From assembly GCF_029760855.1 (NCBI RefSeq), contig NZ_SOSI01000010.1:1-52831 (forward strand): a stretch of 52,831 nt of DNA. Direction: 5' to 3'. The DNA is from Erythrobacter litoralis (GTDB taxonomy: Bacteria > Pseudomonadota > Alphaproteobacteria > Sphingomonadales > Sphingomonadaceae). This document shows positions 1 through 8,050 of this stretch, in pieces. Each line of letters begins with the position of its first letter. Position 1 is the stretch's first letter. A program made the translations under genes and the position numbers. The notes under the pieces were generated by a model. That model made no database searches. It was not told the origin of the DNA and saw nothing but the letters and a program-made list of their open reading frames with translations.

Positions 1-1
1 G

Positions 2-298
2 GGGAAGGATGCGGGTCCTTTTACTTCGAGGCCCCCCCCGCCCCCGCCGGCTCCGCCGCCGCCCAAATCGGACAAACTCTCCTACAAGGATCAGCGGGAC
101 TACGAGCTGCTCCCCGCCCGGATCGAGGAACTGGAAGCGGCGATTGCGCGGGGTGAGACCATCCTCTCCGATCCCGAGCTCTACACCAGTGACCCGCAGA
201 AATTTGCGAATATCAGCAAGGGAATTGAAAACGCCCGAAATGAGAAAGACGCGGCGGAGGAACGCTGGCTGATGCTCGCAGAGCAAGTCGAAGGGTGA
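2..298 (+). CDS. ABC-F family ATPase, C-terminal end only (partial)
   Basis: Reading from base 2 gives an open frame with no start in the window, so only the last 98 residues are present. They hold a proline-rich stretch, then KSDKLSYKDQRDYELLP and a charged, probably coiled-coil helix ending in AEQVEG. A basic or proline linker followed by KLSYKDQR and a coiled coil is typical of the C-terminal domain of Uup-type ABC-F ATPases, which are soluble twin-ATPase proteins acting on ribosomes or on DNA structures. The ATPase domains lie outside the window. The stop codon overlaps the GTG start of the next gene (GTGA), so the two are probably co-transcribed. Confidence 0.75.
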   Translation, partial: GKDAGPFTSRPPPPPPAPPPPKSDKLSYKDQRDYELLPARIEELEAAIARGETILSDPELYTSDPQKFANISKGIENARNEKDAAEERWLMLAEQVEG

Positions 299-876
299 AT
301 GCCGAAGCGCTGAAACGCGAGATCCGCGCGTGCACCTTCTGCGCCGAACACCTGCCCCTCGGCCCCAAGCCCATCGTGCAGTTCTCGGCCTCGAGCCGTG
401 TGATCGTGATCGGCCAAGCACCGGGGCGCATTACGCATCATTCCGGTATCCCGTTCGACGACAAGGCGGGCGATAGGCTGGCGGGATGGCTCGGCCTGAC
501 CTTCGAGCAGCTTCACGATCCCGCGCGGATCGCCATCGTGTCGATGGGTCTGTGCTATCCCGGCAAGGGGAAAGGGGGCGACAAACCGCCGCGCCCCGAA
601 TGCGCGCCTTTGTGGCACGAAAAGGTTTGGCGCGAATTGCCCGACGACAGGCTTATCCTGCTCGTCGGGACATATGCCCAGAAAGCCTATCTGCCCGAAA
701 CCAAAAGCTGGACGATGGCGAAACGAACCGCCGCTTTTCGCGAATTTCTGCCGCGCTACCTGCCTCTGCCACACCCTGCTTGGCGTAGCGTCCTCTTCAT
801 GCGCGACCATCCGTGGTTCGAAGCGGACCTGCTGCCCACATTGCGCCGCGCGGTGGCGGAGAGAATTTCGGCCTAG
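295..876 (+). CDS. uracil-DNA glycosylase family protein, Fe-S type
   Basis: The product is 193 residues, starting at a GTG that overlaps the upstream stop. The motif GQAPG (residues 40-44) replaces the GEAPG of family 4 uracil-DNA glycosylases, and LPHPAWR near residue 160 stands where the family has its HPS loop. Cysteines 13, 16, 87 and 103 (CxxC, then two single Cys) match the spacing of the four cluster ligands in family 4 enzymes, so a [4Fe-4S] protein is likely. The expected role is removal of uracil from DNA in base excision repair. Because the water-activating and HPS motifs deviate, activity or substrate could differ. It converges with the GST gene and overlaps it by 4 bases. Confidence 0.72.
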   Translation: MNAEALKREIRACTFCAEHLPLGPKPIVQFSASSRVIVIGQAPGRITHHSGIPFDDKAGDRLAGWLGLTFEQLHDPARIAIVSMGLCYPGKGKGGDKPPRPECAPLWHEKVWRELPDDRLILLVGTYAQKAYLPETKSWTMAKRTAAFREFLPRYLPLPHPAWRSVLFMRDHPWFEADLLPTLRRAVAERISA

Positions 877-1454
877 CTCAACCCTTCTTCGTCCATCGCC
901 TGCTTCACAGCCGGACGCTCCAGGTTGCGAGCGCGAAAATCTTGCAGCGATTGCGGCAGATCGATACCGAATTTATCGGCCCACAATGTCGTGACGAACA
1001 GGTAATTGTCGGCCACCGTCGGATTGTCGCCGACCAGCCATTCGCGGCCGTCCATGAGCGTTTCGGCCATCGAAAACTTGTCCGCGACCTTCGCTTTCGC
1101 CTTTTCCTTCGCCTCGCCCTCGGCACCGCCGAACAGGGGGCCGAAAGCGCCGTGGATTTCCGTCCCTACGAAGCCCAGCCATTCCAGACGCTTGTAGTGA
1201 TCGGCGTGGTTCTCGAGCTTGGTGGTGGCGTTAGCGATGTAAGTGAGCACCGCGGGGTTTTCCGTCAGCAGGCCCATATCGTCCGTTTGGATAGCCGGCA
1301 CATAGCCTCGCGGACTGATCGTGCGGAAATCCTCGCCGTTTTCCGTTTCATGTGAGGCCAGATCGACCTTGGTTTTCTCATAGGGCTCGCCGCTTTCAAC
1401 GAGGGCGATGTGGCTGGCGAGGCTGCAGGCACCGGGCGAGTAGTAAAGCTTCAT
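873..1454 (-). CDS. glutathione S-transferase
   Basis: The product is 193 residues and begins MKLYYSPGACSLASHIAL, the N-terminal thioredoxin-like domain of bacterial beta-class-like GSTs, with the Ser/Cys-containing PGACS loop at the glutathione site. GYVPAIQTDDMGLLTENPAVL (around residues 50-70) carries the cis-Pro and the glutathione-binding E[ST] region. The second half is the all-helical domain, with VADNYLFVTTLWA near residue 150. The ATG was chosen because GGAGAT lies just upstream and the family starts there; longer upstream reading adds non-homologous sequence. It is a cytosolic detoxification enzyme. The natural substrate cannot be told from the sequence. Confidence 0.88.
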   Translation of the reverse strand: MKLYYSPGACSLASHIALVESGEPYEKTKVDLASHETENGEDFRTISPRGYVPAIQTDDMGLLTENPAVLTYIANATTKLENHADHYKRLEWLGFVGTEIHGAFGPLFGGAEGEAKEKAKAKVADKFSMAETLMDGREWLVGDNPTVADNYLFVTTLWADKFGIDLPQSLQDFRARNLERPAVKQAMDEEGLS

Positions 1455-1510
1455 TCGATATCTCCGTGGTTGCCTTCGAAGCGCGCGCGGGCATCGGTGG
1501 TTCCTTGACC

Positions 1511-1984
1511 TCAACGTATGCGATAGAAATCCGCGACCCGGTCGAGCCCGAGTTTCAGAACCAGCTTTCCGCTGCGCGCCGGCCACCCCAACTCCTTTTC
1601 GGCATCGCTCATCGCCCCGCCCTCGCACACGACACGCCATAGGACATCCTTCAGCCCGTTGCCGGCCTCCGCCATCGCGCCGTCGAACCGATCCTTAGCC
1701 GCTACCTGCCTCTCGGACGGCGTAAGGTCGCCACCCCCGCCTCCGTCGACGCGCACTGGGTTCCAGCTCATCGTAATACTGGGCGCGAGCTGCGCGCGTT
1801 CGTAATCGAGCCGCAATCGCTCGCCCGCATCGAGCTGCCGATCATCGATATGGCCGCGCGAATGCAGCCAGGTTAGCGGCGATTCGCCGACATTCACCGT
1901 TACGCTGCGCGCGCGGCGATCCATACCGCCGACGCGCTTCGGGCCAACCTTCGTAAGTTCTCGCTCTACCAATTGCCGTTTCAT
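1511..1984 (-). CDS. DUF6456 domain-containing protein
   Basis: The product is 157 residues. The C-terminal half matches the alphaproteobacterial DUF6456 pattern: LTPSERQVAAKDRFDGAM, then GLKDVLWRVVCEG, then a Glu-rich LGWPARSGKLVLKLGLDRVA. The region looks like a helical, possibly DNA-binding fold, and family members often accompany helix-turn-helix regulators. The N-terminal 60 residues are basic (KRQLVERELTKVGPKRVGG). It is transcribed divergently from an XRE regulator 92 bases away, which suggests linked regulation. Function is unknown, and the assignment rests on pattern recognition of the C-terminal block. Confidence 0.72.
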   Translation of the reverse strand: MKRQLVERELTKVGPKRVGGMDRRARSVTVNVGESPLTWLHSRGHIDDRQLDAGERLRLDYERAQLAPSITMSWNPVRVDGGGGGDLTPSERQVAAKDRFDGAMAEAGNGLKDVLWRVVCEGGAMSDAEKELGWPARSGKLVLKLGLDRVADFYRIR

Positions 1985-2029
1985 CGCTGTCGTCCTTTTC
2001 CGTTACGCCTAACCCTTGAAAAGAAATGG

Positions 2030-2041
2030 TTCCTGTAGGAA
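2030..2041. promoter_or_regulatory. short palindrome upstream of the XRE regulator (possible operator)
   Basis: TTCCTGTAGGAA is a perfect 5+5 inverted repeat with a 2-base centre, placed between the divergent DUF6456 and XRE genes and 36 bases before the XRE start. XRE regulators often bind such sites in their own promoter. Only one copy is seen, so this is weak. Confidence 0.25.
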
Positions 2042-2076
2042 AGACCGAAAACCGATTTGGTTATAGGTATGGGACG

Positions 2077-2649
2077 ATGATCAACCGTATTCGCGATATT
2101 CGACAGCAGAAATCCATGACTCTCGCCGATGTCGCGGCGGCGTGCGATCCGCCGACAACGGCGCAAACGATCGGGCGTCTCGAAACCGGAATGCGGAATC
2201 TGTCCTTGAAATGGATGGAGCGGATCGGCGCAGCGCTTGGAGTCGAGCCGGAATTGCTCGTTCGATCGGAAGAGGCCGCGGCACCGCAAATCGTCGCCAG
2301 ACTGACCGTGGCAGGACCGGAAGCGCTGAGCGACCCGCGTGATGCCATCCTGGCAACCGATTTCGGCGGCGATGGCGCGCTGGTCGTGCTGACGATCGAC
2401 TACCCGCATGGTGAATACCGGCAGGGCGACCAGCTTTGGCTGCGGCAGATCGATCCGCAACACGCTGCACGGGCGGTCAATCGGGATGTGCTTGTTCCGC
2501 GAAGCGCCGGGCGTTTCGCGTTCGGCCGGTTGATCGATCGTCAGGGCAACCGCGTTGGACTCCTGCCGCCCAGTCACGGCGAGAAGCAGGTCGTCGTCGA
2601 TAACCCAGCCTGGATCGCGGTCGCCGAAATGCTCGTCCGGCGACTATGA
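2077..2649 (+). CDS. XRE-family helix-turn-helix regulator with LexA/S24-like C-terminus
   Basis: The product is 190 residues. Residues 1-60 form a Cro/C1-type helix-turn-helix: MINRIRDIRQQKSMTLADVA, then TTAQTIGRLETGMRNLSLKWMERIGAALGV. The C-terminal 110 residues (QGDQLWLRQIDP, RSAGRFAFGRLI) resemble the beta-rich S24/LexA-like domain of phage-type repressors, but I see no clear Ser-Lys cleavage dyad. The ATG at 2077 is preferred over an in-frame start at 2026 because it begins the HTH domain and follows GGGACG. The gene ends one base before the convergent secF end. Confidence 0.75.
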   Translation: MINRIRDIRQQKSMTLADVAAACDPPTTAQTIGRLETGMRNLSLKWMERIGAALGVEPELLVRSEEAAAPQIVARLTVAGPEALSDPRDAILATDFGGDGALVVLTIDYPHGEYRQGDQLWLRQIDPQHAARAVNRDVLVPRSAGRFAFGRLIDRQGNRVGLLPPSHGEKQVVVDNPAWIAVAEMLVRRL

Positions 2650-2650
2650 C

Positions 2651-3628
2651 CTAGACTTCGCCTCGGGCGATGCGTTCCTGCCTGTCGGCGACCGATTCCT
2701 GCGGCACGAAACTGTTGGAATTGACGCCCAGCCACACCAGCAGCGGCGCCGCCATGTAGATCGAGCTGTAGGTACCGACGAAAATGCCCAGCGTGATCGC
2801 CGCAGTAAGACCGAACAGGCTCGCAGGTCCGAACAGAAGAAGCGGAACCAGCGCGATGAGCAAGGTCAACGAGGTCATCACCGTGCGCGCGAGCGTCTCG
2901 TTGACCGAGAGATCGAGCAGTTCGGGCAGTGCCATCTTGCGATATTTCTTCAGATTTTCGCGAATGCGATCGTAAACGACGATGGTATCGTTCAAAGAAT
3001 AGCCGATGATCGCGAGGATCGCGGCGATGATCTGCAAGCTGAATTCCATCTGGAAGAGCGCAAACATGCCGAGCGTCAGCGATACGTCGTGGAACAGCGC
3101 GAAAAGGCCGCCGACGCCGAACTGCCATTCGAAGCGAATCCAGATGTAGATCGCGACGGCCAGCATGGCGGCGACGAGGGCGAAGATCGCATCCTGCCTG
3201 AATTCGCCCGAGACCTTGCCGGAGACGTTGTCGTTTCCGTCGAGGCGGAAATCGGGATAGTTGGTACGCAATTCGGCGACGATCGCGTTCGCCGCCTGCT
3301 GGGCGGCATCCTTGTCGGCCGAAACCTCGTCGGGCAAGCGGACGCGGATCGAGACCTGGTTGTCCTCGCCGAAGCGCTGCACCACCGGGTCGCCATAGCC
3401 GAGCTGTGCGACATCGTTGCGCAATTCGGTGACCGGCGCCTGCGCACTTTCGGTAAAGGTCGCTCGGATTTCGAGACCGCCGGCAAAATCGACGCCGTAG
3501 TTGAGACCTTGTGTGAATACGAGCGCCCAACTCGCCGCAATCAGCAAAATGCTGACTAGGAAGAACGGCACGCGCCATTTCAGGAACTTGATGTTCGTGT
3601 CGTCGGGGACGAGCTTGAGAAGTTTCAT
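2651..3628 (-). CDS. secF: protein translocase subunit SecF
   Basis: The product is 325 residues, the normal length. It starts with a soluble N-terminus, a first membrane helix (VPFFLVSILLIAASWALVF) and the signature GLNYGVDFAGGLEIRATF at the head of the periplasmic domain. The C-terminal half has five further helices with GYSLNDTIVVYDRIRENL, the conserved D-R motif shared with RND-type transporters. SecF pairs with SecD in the inner membrane and uses the proton gradient to help SecYEG-driven protein export. It lies 12 bases after secD in a yajC-secD-secF operon. Confidence 0.97.
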   Translation of the reverse strand: MKLLKLVPDDTNIKFLKWRVPFFLVSILLIAASWALVFTQGLNYGVDFAGGLEIRATFTESAQAPVTELRNDVAQLGYGDPVVQRFGEDNQVSIRVRLPDEVSADKDAAQQAANAIVAELRTNYPDFRLDGNDNVSGKVSGEFRQDAIFALVAAMLAVAIYIWIRFEWQFGVGGLFALFHDVSLTLGMFALFQMEFSLQIIAAILAIIGYSLNDTIVVYDRIRENLKKYRKMALPELLDLSVNETLARTVMTSLTLLIALVPLLLFGPASLFGLTAAITLGIFVGTYSSIYMAAPLLVWLGVNSNSFVPQESVADRQERIARGEV

Positions 3629-3640
3629 CGTCCGGTGCCC

Positions 3641-5239
3641 TTAGAGATTGAGATCGCTCGGCCGCGCGCGGCGCAACCAGCCGGCGACCCACATCCGCGT
3701 GAGCGGAAGCGCAGTGAAAACGCTGGTAAAAAGTCCGATGACCAGGACGACCGCGAAGCCCTTGATCGGGCCCGAACCGAACTGGAACAGCAGCACTCCG
3801 GCGATGAAATTGGTGATGTTCGCATCGTAGATCGCGCGGCTCGCTTCCTTGTAGCCGGTTTCCACTGCGGAGATGACCTTGCGCCCGCGTTTTCGTTCTT
3901 CGCGAATGCGTTCGTTCACCAGCACGTTGGCATCCACCGCCGCACCGATGGTCAACACGAAACCGGCGATGCCGGGCAAGGTCAGCGTGGCATTGAGCGC
4001 CGCCATGATACCGAGCAGCATAAGCACGTTGATGACCAAAGCGACCGTCGCGTAGACGCCGAACCGGCCGTAGGTCACGATCATGAGACCGATAACGAGC
4101 AATGTGCCGACCCCCATCGCGATCAGTCCCTGCCGGATCGAATCCGCACCGAGGTCCGGCCCGACCGTGCGCTCTTCCACCACCGCAAGATCGACCGGCA
4201 ACGCGCCAGAGCGCAGGGAAATCGCCAGCTGATTGGCACCCTCGACGGTGAATCCACCGGAAATCTGCGCACTGCCGCCGCGGATCGGTTCGTTGATGTT
4301 CGGAGCGGAAAGCACTTCGCCATCGAGGATGATGGCGAAGGGCTTGTTGACGTTCTCGCTCGTCAGTTTGGCGAAGCGCCTGCCACCGTCGGCATCGAAC
4401 TGGATATTGACCACCGGCTCGTTGGTCTGCGCGTCGAAGTTCTGCTGCGCCCCCGTCAGGTTGTCGCCGCGGATCCCGCCGAGCCGCTGCACGGCGATCG
4501 ACTGGCCGGGAAAGTCCGAACTGGCGGCATAAGGGACAATTTCGCTACCCGGAGGCGCGATGCCCTGCTGCACATCGGCGGGAAGCGCATTCAGATCGAC
4601 GAGCTTGAATTCCAGCCGCGCCGTCTTCCCGACAAGCTCTTTCACCTGTCGCGGGTTCTGGAGGCCGGGCACCTGGACGACGATGCGATTGTCGCCCTGC
4701 CGGATGATCGTGGGCTCGCGCGTTCCCAGCGCGTTGATACGGCGGTCGATGACTTCCTTTGCGCTGTCCATCGCCTGATCGACGGCTTCGGTCAGGCCTT
4801 GTTCGGTCGGGGTCAGGACAAAGCGTTGGCCATCGACCACCTGCAAATCCCATTCGCGCACCGTGCCGGTGCCGTTGATTAGCGGCAGGAGAAGTTCGCG
4901 CGCGCGGTCCACTTCGCTCGCGTCATCAACCATGAAGCTGAGCCGGCCCCCGCGTGTCGACACGTCGCCGATGCGCAGGCGGGGCTCGGCCCCGCGCATG
5001 GTGCTGCGCACGCTTTCTTCGAGATTGTCGATCCGCTGCGTCGCCACCTGGGCGGGATCGGCTTCGAGCAGGATGTGACTACCGCCCGCAAGGTCGAGAC
5101 CGAGATTGATGGTCGGATCGGGCAGACTGTCGGGCCAGCTTGTACCGGTCAGCGAGAGAAGCGACGGCAGAGCGGCCAGCATGCCGAGAACGGCCACCAG
5201 CCACAGCATTGCCTTTTTCCAGGTCGGAAAATCGAGCAT
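3641..5239 (-). CDS. secD: protein translocase subunit SecD
   Basis: The product is 532 residues, standard for SecD. One N-terminal membrane helix is followed by the D1 motif PTINLGLDLAGGSHILLEAD, the large periplasmic P1 domain, and a C-terminal five-helix bundle with GAAVDANVLVNERIREE, the conserved Asp-Arg segment for proton coupling. It forms the SecDF motor that pulls proteins from the translocon on the periplasmic side. The gene sits 19 bases after yajC and 12 before secF. The start MLDFPTWKKAMLW fits family alignments. Confidence 0.97.
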   Translation of the reverse strand: MLDFPTWKKAMLWLVAVLGMLAALPSLLSLTGTSWPDSLPDPTINLGLDLAGGSHILLEADPAQVATQRIDNLEESVRSTMRGAEPRLRIGDVSTRGGRLSFMVDDASEVDRARELLLPLINGTGTVREWDLQVVDGQRFVLTPTEQGLTEAVDQAMDSAKEVIDRRINALGTREPTIIRQGDNRIVVQVPGLQNPRQVKELVGKTARLEFKLVDLNALPADVQQGIAPPGSEIVPYAASSDFPGQSIAVQRLGGIRGDNLTGAQQNFDAQTNEPVVNIQFDADGGRRFAKLTSENVNKPFAIILDGEVLSAPNINEPIRGGSAQISGGFTVEGANQLAISLRSGALPVDLAVVEERTVGPDLGADSIRQGLIAMGVGTLLVIGLMIVTYGRFGVYATVALVINVLMLLGIMAALNATLTLPGIAGFVLTIGAAVDANVLVNERIREERKRGRKVISAVETGYKEASRAIYDANITNFIAGVLLFQFGSGPIKGFAVVLVIGLFTSVFTALPLTRMWVAGWLRRARPSDLNL

Positions 5240-5258
5240 GAGGTAATGCGTCCCCGGG

Positions 5259-5585
5259 TCAGTCGTTCGCGGGCTTCGCCGCGTCAGGCGACAGTACGTC
5301 CCCGATCGTGCTGCGCACTGCCTTCACCCGCATACCCTTCGCGAGTTCGAGTTCGACGAACTGCTCGTCCACCTTGACGATCTTGCCCACCAGTCCGCCG
5401 CCGGTGACGACCTCGTCGCCACGCTTCAATCCGGCAACCTTCTGGGAATGCGCCTTCTGCTGGCGCATTTGCGGGCGAATGATGAGGAAATAGAGGATTA
5501 GCAGCATGCCGACCGGCAGCACCCATGCCGTCCATGCCGGCGGCTGCGAAGCGGCGGAGCCGGCGGCAGCGAGAATATCGATCAT
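5259..5585 (-). CDS. yajC: preprotein translocase subunit YajC
   Basis: The product is 108 residues with one membrane helix (WVLPVGMLLILYFLIIRPQ) followed by the family signature RPQMRQQKAHSQKVAGLKRGD. A short cytoplasmic beta domain follows (VVTGGGLVGKIVKVDEQFVELEL). YajC associates with SecDF and the holotranslocon in the inner membrane. It is the first gene of the yajC-secD-secF operon, which is transcribed away from the tRNA-Pro gene. Confidence 0.96.
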   Translation of the reverse strand: MIDILAAAGSAASQPPAWTAWVLPVGMLLILYFLIIRPQMRQQKAHSQKVAGLKRGDEVVTGGGLVGKIVKVDEQFVELELAKGMRVKAVRSTIGDVLSPDAAKPAND

Positions 5586-5714
5586 TCGAACCCGTCCTGA
5601 GAAATAAGCGTCCGCGAAATAGGAAAGGGCTAGCGTCCTTCAACCGCTGCCGACCGCCCCACATCGCGTAATGCCGCGCCGGGTAGCAGCATTGCCGATG
5701 GAGAGCAACGCGCC

Positions 5715-5742
5715 TTGCGCTCGCCGAACAACGCCCTTATAG
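5715..5742 (+). promoter_or_regulatory. probable sigma70-type promoter of tRNA-Pro
   Basis: TTGCGC at 5715-5720 and TTATAG at 5737-5742 are separated by 16 bases. The predicted start falls near 5749, about 13 bases before the mature tRNA 5' end. The boxes match the vegetative consensus moderately well and the position is right for a stable RNA gene. Confidence 0.45.
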
Positions 5743-5761
5743 GCCGCGCTTCCACTGGTAT

Positions 5762-5838
5762 CGGGACGTGGCGCAGTCTGGTAGCGCACTATACTGGGGG
5801 TGTAGGGGTCGCTGGTTCGAATCCAGTCGTCCCGACCA
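5762..5838 (+). tRNA. tRNA-Pro (anticodon GGG), CCA encoded
   Basis: The 77-base sequence folds as a full cloverleaf. The acceptor stem CGGGACG pairs with CGTCCCG and is followed by A and an encoded CCA. The D-stem is GCGC/GCGC. The anticodon stem CTATA/TGTAG holds the loop CTGGGGG, giving anticodon GGG (proline, codons CCC/CCU). The T-arm is GCTGG-TTCGAAT-CCAGT. The gene lies just left of the lower-GC exopolysaccharide block. Confidence 0.97.
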
Positions 5839-5932
5839 GTGGAATTCCTCTCGTTATTGTCGTGAAATTGCGCGTCGCCTGTGATGGTGACTTGGGACGC
5901 TTCCTCTGCGCGATATCTTTCCGACCGATCCG

Positions 5933-5994
5933 AAAAAAGTCGCCGCTCGCACCGGGGGTGAGGGATGTGGGGGTAGTTTTCGATGCGAGCGGCG
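5933..5994 (-). terminator. intrinsic terminator of the leftward flippase/glycosyltransferase operon
   Basis: Inverted repeat CGCCGCTCGCA (5941-5951) and TGCGAGCGGCG (5984-5994) is perfect over 11 bp, with a loop of 32 bases. Read leftward it is followed by a run of six T (the A-run at 5933-5938). It lies 16 bases past the GT4 stop codon. The loop is long for an intrinsic terminator, but stem and T-run are strong. Confidence 0.7.
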
Positions 5995-6010
5995 AGGACG
6001 AAGGGGCGAG

Positions 6011-7045
6011 CTAGGCTCGAGCCCCTCCGAAGGTCGGCGTATAGGTCGCCGGCTTCTCGGAAAGACTTATGCTGCGGATCAAGTCGATCCAAGCTGACAC
6101 GATATTCTCATGCTGCGACAGGACGCCGCGCCGCGCCGACTGGCCCATCTCGTCGAGATCGCATGCCGACAAGGTGCGGATAGCTTCGGCAATGCTCGCA
6201 GGGCTCGTCATTGGACAGACAAGGCTTCCACCCTGCGCCGCTTGTTCGGGCAGGCCGTCGACATGGGCGAGTAAAGTGGCCCTGCCCGCCAATCGTGCCT
6301 CGGTAGGCACCAAGCCGAATGCTTCGAACTTGGAGGGCACAACGACGGCGTCGCACTCGGCGAGAAACGGCGCGGGGTTGTCCGTAGCCGGTTTTATGCT
6401 GATACGCCGGTGCGAAGCCGCAGCGAGGCGCAGTTCCGCTTCCTGCGGTCCGGCCCCGAATACGACAAGTTCCGCAACGCCTTGCGGCAGCGAAGCGACC
6501 GCCTGTACGAGTGAGAGAAAACCTTTTTCTTCGGAAAAACGCCCGTATGTGAGGAGTTTCAGAGGCCCCGAATGGTGTTTGCGAGCGGGAACGTTCAGGA
6601 GATCGAAACGACCGCTCCACGGATGGATGACCGACAACTTTTGGTCGGACACGCCAACTTCCGCCAGCCAGACAGACTGCGCTTTGGATACAGCGATGAC
6701 TTCGTCGACGAGCCTGCTGGCCAGCCGTATCAGACGGCGGAACCGGCCCGGCGCGGAGACCCTGTGTTTCTCGAACCCTCGTGTATAGCTGTGCTCGACC
6801 TGTACGATCCGTGTTCTCGGGTTCAACGCTCGCAAGGCAACCAGATATGGCAGCCTTTTCCAACGCGGGGGAACGTGGATCACAATCAGATCCGCATTCA
6901 GGTGCCTCGCGTCCGTAACCGCGCTTCCGATCAGCTTCACTTCGGAATTCGCATGAGCGCGAATACGCGGATCGTCGAACAATGAGAGTGCGCGTGTCAC
7001 TCCGCCCATTCCGAAGTCGTCGAGGAGATGAACGATACTGATCAT
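6011..7045 (-). CDS. GT4-family glycosyltransferase (exopolysaccharide)
   Basis: The product is 344 residues with a GT-B fold. The N-terminal MISIVHLLDDFGMGGVTRAL holds a glycine-rich acceptor-side loop. The C-terminal domain has LLTYGRFSEEKGFLSLV and the GT4 EX7E element in PSKFEAFGLVPTEARLAG, the nucleotide-sugar site. It probably adds one sugar to the lipid-linked repeat unit on the cytoplasmic face of the inner membrane. The ATG at 7045 overlaps the preceding GT2 stop as ATGA, so translation is coupled. It is the last gene of the operon and a strong terminator follows. The sugar cannot be predicted. Confidence 0.88.
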   Translation of the reverse strand: MISIVHLLDDFGMGGVTRALSLFDDPRIRAHANSEVKLIGSAVTDARHLNADLIVIHVPPRWKRLPYLVALRALNPRTRIVQVEHSYTRGFEKHRVSAPGRFRRLIRLASRLVDEVIAVSKAQSVWLAEVGVSDQKLSVIHPWSGRFDLLNVPARKHHSGPLKLLTYGRFSEEKGFLSLVQAVASLPQGVAELVVFGAGPQEAELRLAAASHRRISIKPATDNPAPFLAECDAVVVPSKFEAFGLVPTEARLAGRATLLAHVDGLPEQAAQGGSLVCPMTSPASIAEAIRTLSACDLDEMGQSARRGVLSQHENIVSAWIDLIRSISLSEKPATYTPTFGGARA

Positions 7046-8028
7046 GCTGCTGCCTTCAGATACGGTTTCATGAGTTTGCGGAAACGGTCTTGTCCTACCA
7101 ATCGCACGGCTTGGACCGCAGCCCATGTCACCGCCGTGCGTTTCGGCTCTTCCATGAAGATTTTGGGATCGGCATCCATCGCGCGTTTGAAGAACGCGTG
7201 AGCCAGTTCGCTATCGCCCAGTTGCACAGCGCGACGGGCAAGATAGCGCAACTGGTAGGCGCGCGCGGTCTCGCCATGTTCTGCTATCAATTCAGGCGCC
7301 TGCTCCTTTGCGATCGCAAGCATCTGTGTCCACGTGTTGTATTGCTTGACTACACTGGCGGACAGCGCGTTGCGGATAATCCGGTATTCGGTGAGAAGAC
7401 CCTCGATCCCTTCGAACTTCACGCCGTGAACAGCACTCAGACGCACCCAAAGTTCGATATCCTCGGATTGGCGGAAATCCTCGTTGAACCAGCAGAGGCG
7501 ATCGGGATCCTGGGGATGCGGAGAAACCGCCGCATTCAGCGCCTCGCGGCGGAGAACCGGAGCGCTGCCATTGCCCACGGGATTGCGACACAAAACGTCG
7601 CGCGGCGTTATACCGGTTAGCTTGGGCCGCATGGCAACGCGCATCGGAACGCCGTTGGCATCTATCAATTGCGAGCCCGAATAGCTGACACCGACATCCG
7701 GACTCGCACGCATGTGTACGTAATGCAGGAGTAATTTGTCCTGATGCCAGCGATCGTCGGAATCCAGCAGTGCGACGAGCGGAGCGGACGAATTGGCGAT
7801 CCCCGTATTGCGTGCACCTGCCAAGCCGCGATTTTCCTGTCGTACGATCTTGATCCGATCGTCGGAGAATGCAGCTGCGATCGCCATCGAATTGTCATTG
7901 CCACCATCGTCGACGATGATCAGTTCGAAGTTCTCGAAGGTCTGATCCAGCACCGACTGTATGGCTTCTTCGATATATGCCTCGACATTGTATACGGGCA
8001 TGACGACGGATATCTGTGGAGCGGACAC
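7042..8028 (-). CDS. GT2-family glycosyltransferase
   Basis: The product is 328 residues. The GT-A fold N-terminus is SAPQISVVMPVYNVEAYI, with DDGGNDNS for nucleotide binding and ALLDSDDRWH carrying the metal-binding DxD. QSEDIELWVR near residue 200 is the ED catalytic-base region. The start is a GTG at 8028 preceded by AGGAG at 7-base spacing; the ATG two bases upstream is out of frame. The C-terminal helical tail (residues 250-328) is typical of exopolysaccharide GT2 enzymes. It sits 22 bases after the other GT2 and overlaps the GT4 by 4 bases. Confidence 0.9.
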   Translation of the reverse strand: MSAPQISVVMPVYNVEAYIEEAIQSVLDQTFENFELIIVDDGGNDNSMAIAAAFSDDRIKIVRQENRGLAGARNTGIANSSAPLVALLDSDDRWHQDKLLLHYVHMRASPDVGVSYSGSQLIDANGVPMRVAMRPKLTGITPRDVLCRNPVGNGSAPVLRREALNAAVSPHPQDPDRLCWFNEDFRQSEDIELWVRLSAVHGVKFEGIEGLLTEYRIIRNALSASVVKQYNTWTQMLAIAKEQAPELIAEHGETARAYQLRYLARRAVQLGDSELAHAFFKRAMDADPKIFMEEPKRTAVTWAAVQAVRLVGQDRFRKLMKPYLKAAA

Positions 8029-8050
8029 ATTAGGTCTCCTGATAGAGCGA

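Noticed and set aside
2555..5377. Long antisense frames opposite secF, secD and yajC
   Set aside because: They are mirror frames produced by GC-rich codon bias; the sec genes are unmistakable and the antisense translations are low-complexity and charged.
5640..6092. Leftward reading frame of 150 codons across the tRNA-Pro region
   Set aside because: It is read through the tRNA gene; the string around [13 protein letters not shown] is the well-known false translation of a tRNA-Pro antisense strand.
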